From Miscanthus floridulus (lineage: Eukaryota > Streptophyta > Magnoliopsida > Poales > Poaceae), in assembly GCF_019320115.1 (NCBI RefSeq), contig NC_089584.1, forward strand, positions 73,811,533 to 73,875,532: DNA of 64,000 nt, given 5' to 3'. The notes below the pieces were generated by a model. The model made no database searches. It was given only the letters and a program-made list of their open reading frames with translations, and had not been told where the DNA came from. Positions 42,349 to 55,225 of this stretch are shown here, piece by piece. The position numbers and the translations under genes were made by a program. Numbering within the stretch: position 1 is the first letter of the stretch; each line of letters begins with the position of its first letter.

Positions 42349-43205
42349 ATGGTGGGAGAGGATCACCGTGGCAAGCGCGTAGCAAAAGATCTCATTAAGG
42401 AGAACCTGCTAATGAGCTAGCGCCTCTATCGTATGAGGTGAGATCGACATCTTTTGCTCATAGCAATGAATTTTTCTAATTTGTTTATAGGTTTGTCCTA
42501 AATGACAGCCTTCGTCCACTTCCTCCTAGGGCTGGCGAGCCCTCCAATGCTGCATCTGATGCCACTTCCACACCGAATTCGTTATCGGACTCCTCTGACT
42601 CCTATAATGGCGATGACATCCGACATTTCCTCTGGGAGTGGAGGGCGGCCTAGGACCATTATTCTAAGGCAACTTGGGAGAACGGTTAGCTTGAGATCCG
42701 CCTCAGGGCCTCTGAAGCCACCCTCCTTGCCACCGAGGAAGAGGCCAACGCTACTCGGGCATGGCTGGCCGAGTCTGATGCCATGGTGGTGGGTAAGATG
42801 AACTCCAAGAAAACTCTCATTTTAATTTCCACTGTCTTTGTCTTGATATCTTCTTTGTTTCTATGATTATCAGCCCTAACAGTGCAGTTGGAGAACCTCC
42901 AGCTGGCGACGAATGTGGCTACGGCAGCCGTCCATGCTCGGGGCCCCTTCATCAACGCCCGCCTCCATGATGTCCTGGCCCATGTCCAAGAGATCACCCT
43001 CCATGGCGTCCATCGTGGTGCATCAGTGGCGCTAGCTACGGTGTAGGTTCAGACCGAGTACGAGCTCCATACCATGGAGACTGGTTTCCTGATGGGCGAT
43101 GGCCCCGAGGAGCATGAGGAGTTAATCAGGGACTTTGTTGATGCAACAAAGGCCATCGTGGACATTACATCTGCTCAGGATGTGATAAACAATATCTTTG
43201 ACTAG
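42349..43205 (+). pseudogene. antisense unit 2: small coiled-coil protein of Tat elements
   Basis: Plus-strand exons: MVGEDHRGKRVAKDLIKENL from 42349; an intron from about 42437 (GTGAGATCG) to about 42490 (TTTATAG); a second exon with RPLPPRAGEPSNAASD; another intron ending TTATCAG at about 42873; and a last exon with VQLENLQLATNVATAAVHARG, LAHVQEITLHGVHRGAS and YELHTMETGF. Stop at 43203-43205. Three internal TAG codons are visible. The pattern matches C-terminal parts of the gene products encoded beside the LTR in grass Tat elements. Function unknown. Confidence 0.6.
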
Positions 43206-43232
43206 TTTGTACTTAGGGCAAACTAATCAATG

Positions 43233-43238
43233 AATAAA
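43233..43238 (+). terminator. polyadenylation signal of antisense unit 2
   Basis: AATAAA, 28 bases after the stop codon, followed by a T-rich stretch (CTCTGTTTTTCTGTG). Confidence 0.5.
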
Positions 43239-43464
43239 AACCTCTGTTTTTCTGTGATCATGTCTTAATGTACTTTCTGCAATGTCTTGTGTATACCATA
43301 ATCGTTTCTGTGTTGGTTTTTGCTCTATAGGCGATACATATCGTATCAACTTTTCCTCTCTCTGGGTTAATTTTTAACTAAAGGCAATACCCTTCTGGTA
43401 TCCGGCTATTAGAGCCGATGACTGAACAAATCGGCTATCAAGTATTAATCCAAACGCTAGGATA

Positions 43465-44910
43465 ATATTCCTTTACACACTTTCCATTGATCGCTTCTTG
43501 ATAGGTTGCACCAGTATTCTTCAAACCAAAGATCATTACAACCCATTCAAATAAGCCGATTACACCAGGGCACCTAAAAGATATATTCCTTAGCCATTAT
43601 ATTCAGCATTGTCATCCATAAAACTAATAACCTTGTTCCTAGCTGCTGCATCTACCAACATATCGGCTATCAACATCGGATAACCATCTATGGGTATAGC
43701 CTATTCAGATCTCTGAAGTCGATGTAAATTCTTAACTTCCCATTTTTCTTATACACAGGAACAACACCCGATATCCACTCTGCATATCGGCACTAGTTGG
43801 ATAAATTTTGCTTCTAGTAATCTTTTAGTCTCCTTTTTTATATCATCAAGAACACTTGGGTTAAATCTCCTTGGAGCTTGTTTAAACGGCTGATATCTAG
43901 GTTTGATTGGCAACTGATGTTCAACAATTGATCGATCTAGACCAGGCATCTCATAATATTCCCAAGCAAAACATTCTTTAAATTCCTTTAATAAATCTAT
44001 CAACTCCTGTTTATACTCAGGATCCAACTTAGCACTTACATATGTTGGCCTAGGCCTATCTCTAGAGCCAATATCTATCTCCTTTAATTCATCAGCTGAC
44101 GTAAAGCCATGTCCTAGTTTGACATCTATACCATCTATTAGGTTATCCATTAAAACAAACTCTCAGAGCCGACTGCTTGGATCGGCTGTTGGCTTTTATC
44201 ATTGATCTTAATGAAGCATCCTTCCCATAGCTTGCTAGAAAAACACTCGAAGTCTTCCAGTTCCTAGTATATTAGATCAACTGTTGCTATACTCATAGAA
44301 TCATGAGCATGAACCAGCTCAACATCATCTCCATGCCACTAAATCAAGCATTGATGCATAGTTGAATGGTACACAATAATTTGCATGAATTCCAATCATG
44401 ACCAAGGAGTAAATTGTATGAACCCTTTTCATCAATGACAAAGAATGTAGTGAGCAAAGTCTTACTTCCAATTGTTCAATTCAACATTTATTGCCCCCTA
44501 GGTCTTGGATGCATTACCCCCAAAATCCTTAAGCATCATGTCGGTCTTAAGTCAAATCTCCTAGTCCCTTGCCAAGCTTGCGAAAAAGTAGCATAAGGCA
44601 TAAGATTAACAGAAGTGCCTTCATCCACTAACATTTTGCTCATCGGCTTCCCATCAACAAAACCTTTTACATATAAAGCCTTTAAGTGCCTGATGCTTGA
44701 TTGGCTTATCAAATATAGCTTGTTGTATTACTAGTCAACTTGGACAACTATCTCCTCATATTCTGATTCATCAAAATCTAAATAGACTTCTTAGGTTTGC
44801 TAGAGCTCTAAATTCTGACGGCAACAGAAAAGTCATTTGAATATTAGCTGATGGTTGACCCCTACCGGCTATTTGTTTAGCATGCCACACTTGAGGTTTA
44901 CTAGATTTAT
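43465..44910 (-). pseudogene. pol: Tat-type protease and N-terminal reverse transcriptase
   Basis: Minus strand. Protease-like MLVDEGTSVNLMPYA at about 44640-44590 (the usual form is DGG), then LLLGHDWNSC. The linker to reverse transcriptase is a 133-residue open stretch (44150-43749) with YPKEFKECFAWEY-like spacing, PGLDRSIVEHQLPIKP and RFNPSVLDDIKKE. Then WISGVVPVYKKNGKLR, GYPMLIADMLVDAA, ISFMDDNAEYN and GLKNTGATYQEAI. It stops at about 43465. The catalytic YVDD-type motif and everything beyond are deleted. Confidence 0.7.
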
Positions 44911-44915
44911 GAGCC

Positions 44916-47900
44916 TGTAGCACCTGGTTTTAAGAACAAAATTAGATACACATCATATGTGAGCCTAGAAAGTCAAATCTCACATATAACTACAAATAAT
45001 GGTAATATCAAAACACAATGCTCAATATATAACGTACTTAGTATAAAGTATATAACCTTAGACAACAAACAGCAGAAAGACAACTCCGATCTTTGGGTGA
45101 AGACTCCAATTCCACAGAAACAACTGACTGGTTGATCACAAGCCTAATTCCTCCAAACTCTAGCAATCTGGTACCCATTCAGGATTTTTATCCAAATAAT
45201 TGAAAAATAAAGCAAGCGTAAGTATATGTCATACTCAACAAATATAATATAGGGTTCATAAGGCTCAAAAGGCTGACACTGGTTCAACTGTAATTAGCTT
45301 TTAATGAGTCATGATTTTAGCAATTGGGTGGCAACAAGTTTATTCACAAGCCATATAAACACTTGATCAGGTAAATATAAATAATGAATAGCATAAATAG
45401 TAATCATTAATGAGCATCTTTATCATCAGTATCATTAGTGTTCATCATCTATTCCGTAAGGGTCCAAGGCCGCTCGTGACCATCAGCACGGCTGATATAT
45501 CAGTTTTACACTCTACAGAGGTTGTACACTTTCACTATGAGTCGTGATTTACCCTTTCGCTCAAGGTGATCAGCCTCTTGACCCACTACCAAGGAAGGTC
45601 GACAGGGTTCACTATGAAGCCTTTCAAAGGTTCATCTAACAAATTAGGGCCATTAGATTCACTCGGCAAATAGATGTAGAGCCCCCCTTCCCGATGGCAC
45701 AATGACGCGTAGCCTATACACAAGGGGACAGAGGCCGCACTATACCCGATTCGGCAAGCCATTCTTACGCCGATAAAGGTAACCACTAACAAGCTAGAAA
45801 AGGTCCTCATACTGAGCTAAAGCCAGAGCCATATAGCCCTCACAGCTGTACTATAAGTCCCGGATGTTCGCTTACAGATAAGTCCTTAGGGAGAGAAATC
45901 TAGGAGCACCATAAAATAGCCCAATGCTCTAGCCCCTTGTTCCATGTTGCTAAAAAGCATCTTTTAGTGTTTATTGCATATACCATTAGTCAAGTTACAA
46001 GATCATGGCTTTGGTTTGAGCACTAGCATCATACTACCCAATGCAATACCCCATAGGTAACAAGGAATTCATGATATTAAATAGCTAGGAAACTTACTAC
46101 GGTTGCCAAGGTAGACACATGCATATGATTAAATTATTAAAGTGAATAGGACAACAAAAAAGATCCCATGCTATACTTGCCTTAGACTTAGATCCTTCTT
46201 CTAGTCCAGACTATCAATGGAACTCCTTGATCAACATGTAAAGCTCACCGACTGGACATGATCATAAAGCATCACACAAGCATCCATGCAATCATACACG
46301 AAGCAAACAATAGAACTAAATTAGAACAGTACACCAAACATATGAAACAACAAGTAAAAAGGTTTTAAAGATGTTCTACACGTTCGCTATGAATACACAG
46401 ACACTGAAAAGCATGCTAATCGAAACTACGGTTGTAAAGAAACGACTACTAGGGTTTTATATTATAAAAGACAAGAGAAGACTATAAGCTCGATTTATGT
46501 TAATTAGGAAAAACTATGTGAGTAGCATTAATTTAGATTAAACAAATCATATTTATACTTAAAGACTGAGTTGAAGCTAATCATATTTTATTTATAAATA
46601 TATTGATATCATTTATGCCAATTCAACTTTAACTTGCTAAATACAAACCTGACATGTGAGAACATCTAATCAAATTTGATGTGTGTTTAGACTAAACATA
46701 TTATAATTTAGAAACATATTTATTTTAGCAACTAGTATGTTAAAACTTATTTGCAAAAGAGCATTGTATATAATTATGTTGCTTTTATTTATAAAAACTA
46801 GTTGCATGTATATTAATCAAATTAATATTTAAGCATATATATATATAAGTCACTTGACATGAAAAATGATGACACTAGCATGTAGATCACATCGATACGA
46901 ATATGACGCAATTGGAACGATTCGAAACGGACTTAAAACGAATATGTGACGACAATATTACGAACCGGTGGTAATTTCGTAATTACCTCATCTTCATCCT
47001 TTGGCCTCCCATACAGCCACCACATCGCCATGGCAACAGCTGTTGCGTAGGGGTGGGCTTGACTTGTTGTATGAAGGAGAGGATGGTCAGGCTAGGTAGC
47101 GGCCGTGCACAGTGCGCAGGCGCGCTCACCCTTACGCGAGGCGGCAACTAGCAAGGCCCGTCCAACAGTGCTAGCGACGGTGCCTGTACCCGAGCAGCAT
47201 GGCACAGAAGAGAAAAATAATTGCCGATGCATCTTCAAGCACAACGAGAAAGGAAAAGAGGAAAAATAATAGATGAAAGCTCACGGAACTTTGATATGGC
47301 CATAGTCAAACTCCAGACTAGGGGAAGGTGGCCACAATAGAACTCCACGCGGTTGGGTAGCGCGGCGGCGACGGCGACGACGAGAGGAGGAGAAAATTTT
47401 AATTTACTACACGAGGGATTTCTCAAACTAGGGGCTCCACTTGCGTTAGTTTTGGTGTGCTTTGCCTAAGGGGTTGGTACATATTTATTGGGAGAAAAAC
47501 TCTCCATATCTACATCAACTAGCAATATAGTACTAATTGATGTTGCACCCTCCATATTTACTAATGGGCCTAAATAATCATTAACGCCCATTAGTAAATA
47601 AATGCATGGGCCTTTAGAATTTATTAGGATTATTGCACATGGGCTTTGAGCATTAGGAAAATTGAGAGATTTATTATTTTTGGAATTAATTAATTTCGTG
47701 GATAAAATAATTCCAGAAAAGTCTATAATTATTATATAAGCAGCGAAAAATACTATGAAAGCTCTGAAAATTCGGGAAAAATTCCCAGAGACATTGTGGA
47801 ATATGAGGAACCCAAATAAAGTATTTGGATCCCATGATAAGATAATTTGGAGCTTCTAAAAATTAAATTAGCCTCATAAACAAGTAGGAACTAGTTCTAG

Positions 47901-48316
47901 AAAAAGCTAAAAAATTCCGAAGAAGTTTGTATAGATTGATTGACGAACGAGGGACTGAAAGGAGTGATTTGCATTATAAAGAAAAGATTTTAGGAAGCTC
48001 CCAACAAAAACTTCAGCTGAGAAACAAAGAATTTGATTGTAGAAAAAGATAAAGGCATGCCGAAGAAGGAAAATCGACCTACTAACGTATTTTAAAAACT
48101 TTGCTCACTCTCAACACACAAAGAAGCAACAAGCAAACATCACATCATCCAAACGCCCGTCAAAATTAGAAAACTTTGAAAATTCACATTTTTCCTATAA
48201 CTAAATTTGCGCTAGCTCAAACTAAACTAGGTAAATTTTATCCAAATATTAAAATAATTCATTTTATTTAGTGTTTTCTATGCACAACCCAAAATCAGAA
48301 ATTTTGGGGTGTGATA
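44916..48316 (-). mobile_element. Tekay/Del-type gypsy solo LTR
   Basis: 3401 bases starting TGTAGCACCTGGTTTTAA and ending AAATTTTGGGGTGTGATA on the plus strand; on the minus strand the start reads TATCACACCCCAAAATTTC (original TGTCACACCCC). Flanks GAGCC (44911-44915) and AAGCC (48317-48321) are a near-perfect target duplication. The gag-pol sequence of the host element continues on both sides. No internal domain, primer site or second LTR is present. Length and ends fit Del/Tekay chromovirus LTRs of grasses. Confidence 0.7.
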
Positions 48317-48321
48317 AAGCC

Positions 48322-50889
48322 TGTTCTAGCTCTCTATTCCTTAGGCATTGTACCCTTCTTTTCTGACTTCTTGTCAAACCACCTAGACACCATTGTCCTT
48401 CCTACCAAGCATACTCTTCCTCATCACCTTCTTCTTCATAATCAGCCTAGTTTTGATCGACAACTCGCTTCCCAAGCCAATCATGAACACTTCTATTTTT
48501 AAGTGTTGATCCATATTATTATGATGATACTCATCTCAAGCATGAATAGATCGACGGTTGGCTTGAGATTGTCTAAACTCCTAATATTGCTCACTACACT
48601 TTGGGCAATTATTTTTAATAGGCAATTTCAAATCTTCATTCCAACAATGTCTAAAGAAAGAACAATTCCAATGTGATTCAACTTGCATTTTTTCATACCT
48701 CTCTTCTTCCTGTTGACGCTAGTATTCTTTCTCTTCTAACCAACACTGATAATCCTTTTCCTTCTGTCATTGCCACTTATTCAATAAAATTCAAGATGTA
48801 ACATGTTGCCGTATCGCCCCGTTTCTTGACATCTCTCCCTGCTCATATCGGCTCTTCTGTTGGTCATGATGCCTTTTAATTTCTCTATATTCATCAGCCG
48901 ATATTTGCATCTCTAGATCAATTGTTCCAGTTTCTTTGGCCCTAGTTGATGTTAGAACTTTAGTCTTTCCTTTGAGCAACTTAGCATCAACCAAATTCTG
49001 ATCTCTTGGGAAAGGACTATCATCGACTTTCATCTTTCGAGGTGTATCAAATTTAAGCTTCTCTTGCTAAATAGCCCTCTGTATATACTGCCGAAAAATT
49101 CTACACTCATTAGTAGAATGAGAAGTAGTGTTATCAAATTTGTAGAACTTCTTATTCTTCAACTGATAAGGAGATAATATAACATGTGATTGGCGGAACA
49201 ATTTGATATGTCCTCTCTCAAGCAAGAAATCAAAGAGCTTATCTGATTTTGTGACGTCGAAATCATAGCTCTCTTCAACTCCTTTTCCCTAAGGATTTGG
49301 CACCATCACTGTCTTCTTACCCCAATTCCATTCAGCCACAGCAATCTCCTCTTCTTCATCATTCATCCATCATCAGCTAAATATGGATTATAAGCTTCAG
49401 CAATTACAGCATTCTTCTAGAATCAGGTATCCCTGCGCATATTCTAGAATTGGCTATTAAGTGTTGTCACCCGTTGAGCCAACTGACCTAAATTGTCAAA
49501 TTCTTGTCCAAGCAGTTTTTCTCTCCATGTTGGCAACATTCCTTGGACAGCCAAAGCAGCTAGCTGATCATTAGTCAAATTCAATGAAAAGCACAAATTC
49601 ATGGTTTCTCAGAACCTCTAAAGAAACTCAGCACCTGATTCATTAGTTCTTTGACTTATGGTCGTCAAATCGATGATTTTGTTTTCTCCTATCCTAGTAT
49701 AGAAATATGTATAAAATTTCTTCTCCAGGTCAGTCCAATTGGCAATAGAATTAACTGGCAACAATGAAAACTAGGTGAAAGCTGGTCCTAACAAGGACAA
49801 GGAGAAGAAACGAACTCGATGAGCTTCTTCAATGGATGCTTTGTCCAACTGTGTAAGATACCGACTGACATGTTCTATTGTACTTGTACTATCTTGACTA
49901 GTGAACTTAGCAAATTTTAGGAGCCTATAATTCATAGGAAGAGCAACCAAATCATACTACTCTGGATACGGATATTTGTACGAAAAGGTCTACCCTTTTG
50001 GTTTCAAACCAAACTGATTTTTCATCATCTCGGTTACTCTGAGCAACAACTCAACAGTATTTGAATTCGGATTTCTTTGCAATTGCTGACCCATCTGCGG
50101 ATTAAAATTTTGGGTACCTTGATACCTTTGATTTGGAATCATATGAAGGGTATTATAATCTATGCCATAATGATATCCTTGTGGAATCTCTATCTATTGG
50201 GTCCTTTGCTGATTTGTTGTTTGAAGTCTCTAATTGTAAATATTGAGATTTGTATCTCTATGAATCCTCTGAACTGATGGCGCTATTTTTTGAGCCGACG
50301 ACGGTATATGGCCTGATGTGCCAAAATTAACCATTTGATTCTAAACTTGCCCCATCGACTATTGCACATGCTGTGCTGATGATCTAGGATTATACTGTAT
50401 TTGATTAGTAGTGGTATCCTAAACCTGCTCAGATGAGGTCTAAACTACATGGGCATCATCATTGCTAGCTAGTGCTGCTTCTTGATGGCTAGTACCGGCT
50501 TGATTAGTCCCCTGAGTTGAAGGATATGGAATGTTGTAATAAGCCGGTCCAACCTGATCAATTGGATATCCATGAAACACCTCCTTCATAGTATTGTGGA
50601 ATGTGTTCAAGAAAGCTATATTATGGTTCAACATGGCATCATAAATAGATTTATTTACAGCATCTATGAAGAAACATCTATCATCAGCTTTGTCTATATC
50701 TGACTACCCATGCATCAAAACTCTTGGTAGTGAATATTTTTGAACAACTTTATTGTCACGTCTCTTGGTGTAGCACAACAAACACTTGTTTTGGAACTCT
50801 TCTATAGCTTTACTAATGACGTCCTTATCCTCATCAGGTAAGTCTTCATAAGGCACCATAAGAATGTCCCTGTTGTTATGAGCTGCCAT
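48322..50889 (-). pseudogene. gag: Tat-type gag of the large element
   Basis: Starts MAAHNNRDILMVPYEDLPDE at 50889. Capsid domain at about 49960-49450: RFFSLSLLGPAFT, SIANWTDLEKKFYTYF, GENKIIDLTTISQR and AVQGMLPTWREKL. C-terminal part 49033-48790 with KGKTKVLTSTRAKE and LQISADEYREIKRHHDQQK. A His/Cys zinc-binding segment, CSFFRHCWNE then NNCPKC, is at about 48660-48605. At least fifteen stops, most of them TAG, and some frameshifts. Confidence 0.75.
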
Positions 50890-50900
50890 GACGATTGTGG

Positions 50901-50919
50901 GGTCCCACCAGGCGTGCCA
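50901..50919 (-). other. primer binding site
   Basis: TGGCACGCCTGGTGGGACC on the minus strand, seven bases inside the 5' LTR end (50927). Confidence 0.7.
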
Positions 50920-50926
50920 AAACGCA

Positions 50927-53900
50927 TGTTGGCGTGAAAATGTGGGAAGCGCGCCAGGGGACACGCAGCAAGCCGGAATGATCTAGAGATCTGCTTGGCT
51001 TCAATCATAAGACCAGTCGATCCTATAAAATCCCGAAGGCGTGCTAGTCAATTTGGCCTACAATTAACAAGAAGAGAAAGTTTATCAGTACTTTAGGGTG
51101 GAACAAACTGGTTTTGCCCAAAGAGTTCCAAGTGTGCCGCTTCGTGAGCAGCCAAACAGAAAAATCGACTAAATAACCGATACGAGAAGAAATCTACTAT
51201 TATGGACTATGACGCTCGCGGGTCATGATTGATAACAAGCACAATGCACCTAGTTTTTAATGATCCTTTCCCTTGAGCTATCAATATGTACGCGCCAAAG
51301 ATACATCATTGGCTAGATCAGATTTAATCAATACATGGTGCAAAGCCAATGAATTCGGTAAAAGATATATACCACGCAAACAATCGACTGTTTAATATAA
51401 AAGAATCTATGAACTATCTAGATCTAATTTATTACCACCAACAGTGTGGTTTGATCGGATCGATGTAGCTATTGTGATGACAATAATCTAAAACCAGAAA
51501 ATTCATAAAACCGACTATATGTCAATAGGTTCATGAAAGCAAGCCATATCTGTGAAAGCACGGGCGAATCGGCTAAAATCGCCGATGCATGCATAGCAAA
51601 CAAACAGAGTACATACCTCGATCATGAATAAAACCACTAATCGATAATCTCTAATCTAAAGTCTTACTAGTGAGGTTCGATCGGATCAATGCAGCTATGG
51701 TAGTGTCATTAGATTAGATCTCATTAACTAGTGAATTTATCCAAGATCGAAACATGTCTTTGAATGCATAGTATGCTTGATTGGAATAGAGATAAAACAG
51801 CCGATCTAGCAGAATTAAGCCATCAATCCTTAGATGCATAGTGTGACCAGACTAGAAGATGACTAATTTTAATGATATGATGCTGCTCTATCTCTATTTC
51901 AATCAGATGATTTGTTATGATTAATAGAACATTAATCATAATAAGATCGATAACTAGTGAATCAACTAAAAGCAGCAAGAAAATCTTACTAATCTTAGCT
52001 GATTTGATAACTGGTGATATTGTATTAAATAACAAGTTATCTAACACAAGATCGATAACTTTGATCTATATTATGATTCATAAGAGATCAATCGACTGAT
52101 GCAGCCTTACAAATAATAATACAGATCAATAACTAACTTATACTAAAGCTCATAAGAGGTCGGCCGGATCGATGCAGCCTTACAAACAGAAGTATAAGCC
52201 ATAATGGTACTTACAGACAAGTCGCAGGTCGACCGGATCGATGCAGCCTAGCTTGTTGAAGAACTCATCGAGATCTATAGTACTCCTACTCCTAAGGGTT
52301 CGCGTAAAGCCAAAAAAGTAATTGGTATTGATTGATTGGTTGTCTCTTATAATAGTCGGGGCCCAATATTTATACTCGGAACATAAACATGAATCCTACT
52401 CAAATATGACTTATTATAATCTTTGGAATAAAAGAAAACATTCTTGACTTAAGATAACTTGGACCCTAATCCTTTCCCTTTTGTAGAGTTCGACATGTTT
52501 CCCCTATAAGGAAAATGGACCCTAGGCCCGTTTACTTTGGATTTTGGTGTTTGATGACCAACACAACCAAATTGGACTAATGAATTTGCAAGTGATTGTT
52601 TTGTAGTTCAATAGGATGCAAGACATGACTTGGGCAAAGGTGACATGATGATCCGATGATCAACACCTTAAGCAAGACCTTAGGAGCACAAGAGAAGACC
52701 CAAGTTATCAAGCAAAGTCTAAGCACGAAGATAGAAACCAAGCTGCACTCAAGATCACAAAGAAATGAGCTCACAGAAGCGACCGGATGCTGGACCAGAC
52801 GCTAGAGGAAAGTGACCAGATGCTCCAATCAAGAGGCTCGACAATAGTAGTAGCGACCGGACACTAGACCGGACGTTGACAAAAAGCGACCAGACGCTCT
52901 GATTAGAGGCTCGGCAACAGCAGCAGCAACCGAACACTGGACCGAACGCTGGCGGCAAACCAATCGGACACAGGACATCAGCATCCGATCGAGTACAGAG
53001 AGGTTCCAGAGCAGTGAACTTGTGATCAGATGCGTCCAATGGCAAGTGACCGGACGCTGGCAGCATCCGATCAGTTATTCATGGCTCCAATGGTCGGGAC
53101 GATCGGACGCATCTGATTAGGATGACTCTAGCGTCCAATCAGTAGTAGAAAAGCGGGATTTCATCCCCAACGGCTACTTTCTCAGTGAGGCTTATAAATA
53201 CAACCCCCAACCGGTCATTTGGCAAGTGTGGAGCTGAGAAAACATATCAAGGGTGTTGATACCCCTATTTTAGAGATCTCCACTTGTATAGTGCTTAGTG
53301 TTTTATTAGGTGATTAGCGTAGGTGCTTTGTGAAGTGCTTAGGTTGATTAGACCACTGCTTATGCATTTGCTCTAGGTTTAGGCCTAGTGTTTAGTGAGG
53401 TTTGCATACCTCTTACCACTTGGTGCTTGCGAGCACCATTGTTGTACATCGGAGGGGCTTGTAGTCTTGCGAGATCACACCAACCGAGTTTGTGGTGTGG
53501 CCACCACTGTGTACTGGAGGGAACAAGGCCCGCGGCGTTTTGGCTGGAAGCTTGATAGTGAAGATGGCGGGGAGCATCTAGGAGAGGCTTGCAGGAAGGT
53601 ACGTCGGAGACCCACTTGCGCGTGGGGAAGGCCCAAGGCTATCCACGGAGTTACCCAACCAAGAGCTTGGCCCTTGTGAGGGATTCCTTGCGAGGGGCTC
53701 CAACGAGGACTAGGGGGAAGCTTGCGCTCTTCTCAATACCTCGATAAAAATACCAGAGTCATCGACGAGAGTTTGCATATCTCTACCTTGCTCTTTACCT
53801 TCTGCATTTACATTGATTATATTACTCCTTTTGAGGTAGAGATAGCAACACACTAGCAAAACCATAGTTGCACATTTAGATAGTTTATCTTTTGCATAGG

Positions 53901-54179
53901 TTCTGCTAAGGTTAGAAAAAGAGGCCATAGTTTAGAGTTAGAATTTTAAGTTGCCTAATTCACCCCCACCCCCCTCTTAGGTGTCACAGTCCCCTTCACC
54001 CCTGACGCCATCCGTACATAGTCTGTTGATGTTGTCTGTTGACGTGATCTATAAAATAGTCGATTCCAACACTGCATCAAAACCAGCTAATATCGATTCA
54101 CATCTGATCGATCCCTTGATGATACAATCTTATAAGCTTTGACTTCCCGCATTCTTCTTTCGAAATTTTGGTGTAAACA
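50927..54179 (-). repeat. 5' LTR of the Tat-type element, carrying a solo LTR
   Basis: It matches 36544-38309 except for the 1.5 kb solo LTR at 52506-53998. The match resumes exactly at GACGCCATCCGTACATAGTC (about 54004), next to the duplicated target CCCCT. Confidence 0.88.
52506..53998 (+). mobile_element. Sirevirus-type solo LTR
   Basis: About 1493 bases related to the LTR at 2110-3487 but on the opposite strand. It starts ATAAGGAAAATGGACCC (the terminal TG has been reduced to A) and ends CCCCTTCA. Target duplication CCCCT at 52501-52505 and 53999-54003. TATA box TATAAATAC at 53193-53201. The copy of the surrounding LTR at 38115-38130 gives the uninterrupted site. No internal element sequence is present. 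Confidence 0.88.
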
Positions 54180-54286
54180 CTACCACCATACCATGCATGT
54201 GTGAGTGGGTCTTTAGGATTTATTTGAAATTATTATTTAGGTCAGCCCAAATCTTCTAGCAGATTCAGTATAAGGACTCCACTTTG

Positions 54287-55220
54287 TGATGAGGACATCA
54301 CTTCTTCAGATGTAGCCGTTGATCCTCCAACCATCATGCAAGGTCCAATGACCCGGGCTCAAATGCGTCAACTCAATTTAGAGGTGAGCTCATTCTTAAG
54401 CGATCCTTTTCATACTTTTGAGAATAGACTACTACCCAATGATGTTATCTTGCTTATGAACATTAGAGAGGGTCATGAGGGAACATTGGAGAGGGTCATG
54501 AGGGACTTAAATGAAGAGGTGGAGGCATTGATGACCAGCAAAGACGTTCAACAGACACCAGAGGCCCAGTCTAACATGATTTTGAGTCTGCCTCGGCCTC
54601 CAGGACCAGTCTGCCTTAAACTGGTCACCCAAGACGCATCCAGACTCTGTTTTCAATGATCCTCATATGATTGGAAAGCTAATTTGATAAGGAAGCCAAT
54701 CCAAGTGATCTCACATCAAAATCCCTTTAGAATCAATGGGAATCGTCGAAACAAATTAGTATCCAGAATCTGCCAGGTTGCTGCGACACCGTCTTTTGGT
54801 CCATTGGACCGTGTATCGTGTTTGGGCCCATTAGGGGGCATGTCTAGGGGTCTTGCATGACCCTAGAGTCTTCATAAACAGATACCACTCCTCCCTTAGG
54901 GTTTGGGTTTTGCTTAGATTAATCTGTTAAGAACAGTTTCGTCATTCATCGGTTTGTGAGACCCCAACTTCGTGAGATTAATCATTCATCTGCAATTTGG
55001 TTGCTTTCTTTCTTGTTCTTGCTTGTGTTCTTTGTTGCGTAGGTAGGGCTTAGCCTTCTTGGCGAGGTCAACTAGATTCATTTCTCGGTTGATAACTAGA
55101 GGAGTTGTGGTGCTAAGATTGTAGGGTTCGATCTTTTGATCTGAAGCCGGATCGGTGTGTCATTCTTCGCCACAACGATAGTTACCGCTACCTGATGGAA
55201 GATCGAGATCCCCATTTCCA
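54287..55220 (+). repeat. 5' LTR of the CRM-type element
   Basis: 934 bases from TGATGAGGACATCAC to CCATTTCCA. Its first part encodes an open stretch (54336-54659) with GPMTRAQMRQLNLEVSSFL. In an intact element this would form the C-terminal tail of pol from the 3' LTR copy; the RARARQLN-like core resembles the CR motif of CRM integrases. A 22-base tandem duplication (GAGAGGGTCATGAGGGA) lies near 54468-54510. Confidence 0.75.
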
Positions 55221-55225
55221 TTAAG

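Larger units (their letters stand above)
36544..54179 (-). mobile_element. Tat-type gypsy element with antisense genes, pol-deleted
   Basis: LTRs at 36544-38309 and 50927-54179 (the latter enlarged by a solo LTR) share ends TGTTGGCGTGAAAATG...GGTGTAAACA and the flanks CTCCC/CTACC. On the minus strand the order is primer site, gag, protease, N-terminal reverse transcriptase, then a jump to two plus-strand gene-like units before the 3' LTR. The rest of reverse transcriptase, RNase H and integrase is absent. Extra antisense ORFs next to the 3' LTR are known from Tat-lineage Ty3/gypsy elements. A Tekay-type solo LTR (44916-48316) splits the protease region. Confidence 0.82.

Noticed and set aside
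46820..46860. TATATATATATA run as a possible promoter or matrix region
   Set aside because: Simple AT repeat within a solo LTR. No gene follows.
54267..54290. 54180-54286 as part of the CRM-type LTR
   Set aside because: The 3' LTR starts at 61093 with no match upstream, so the 107 bases before 54287 are flanking sequence.
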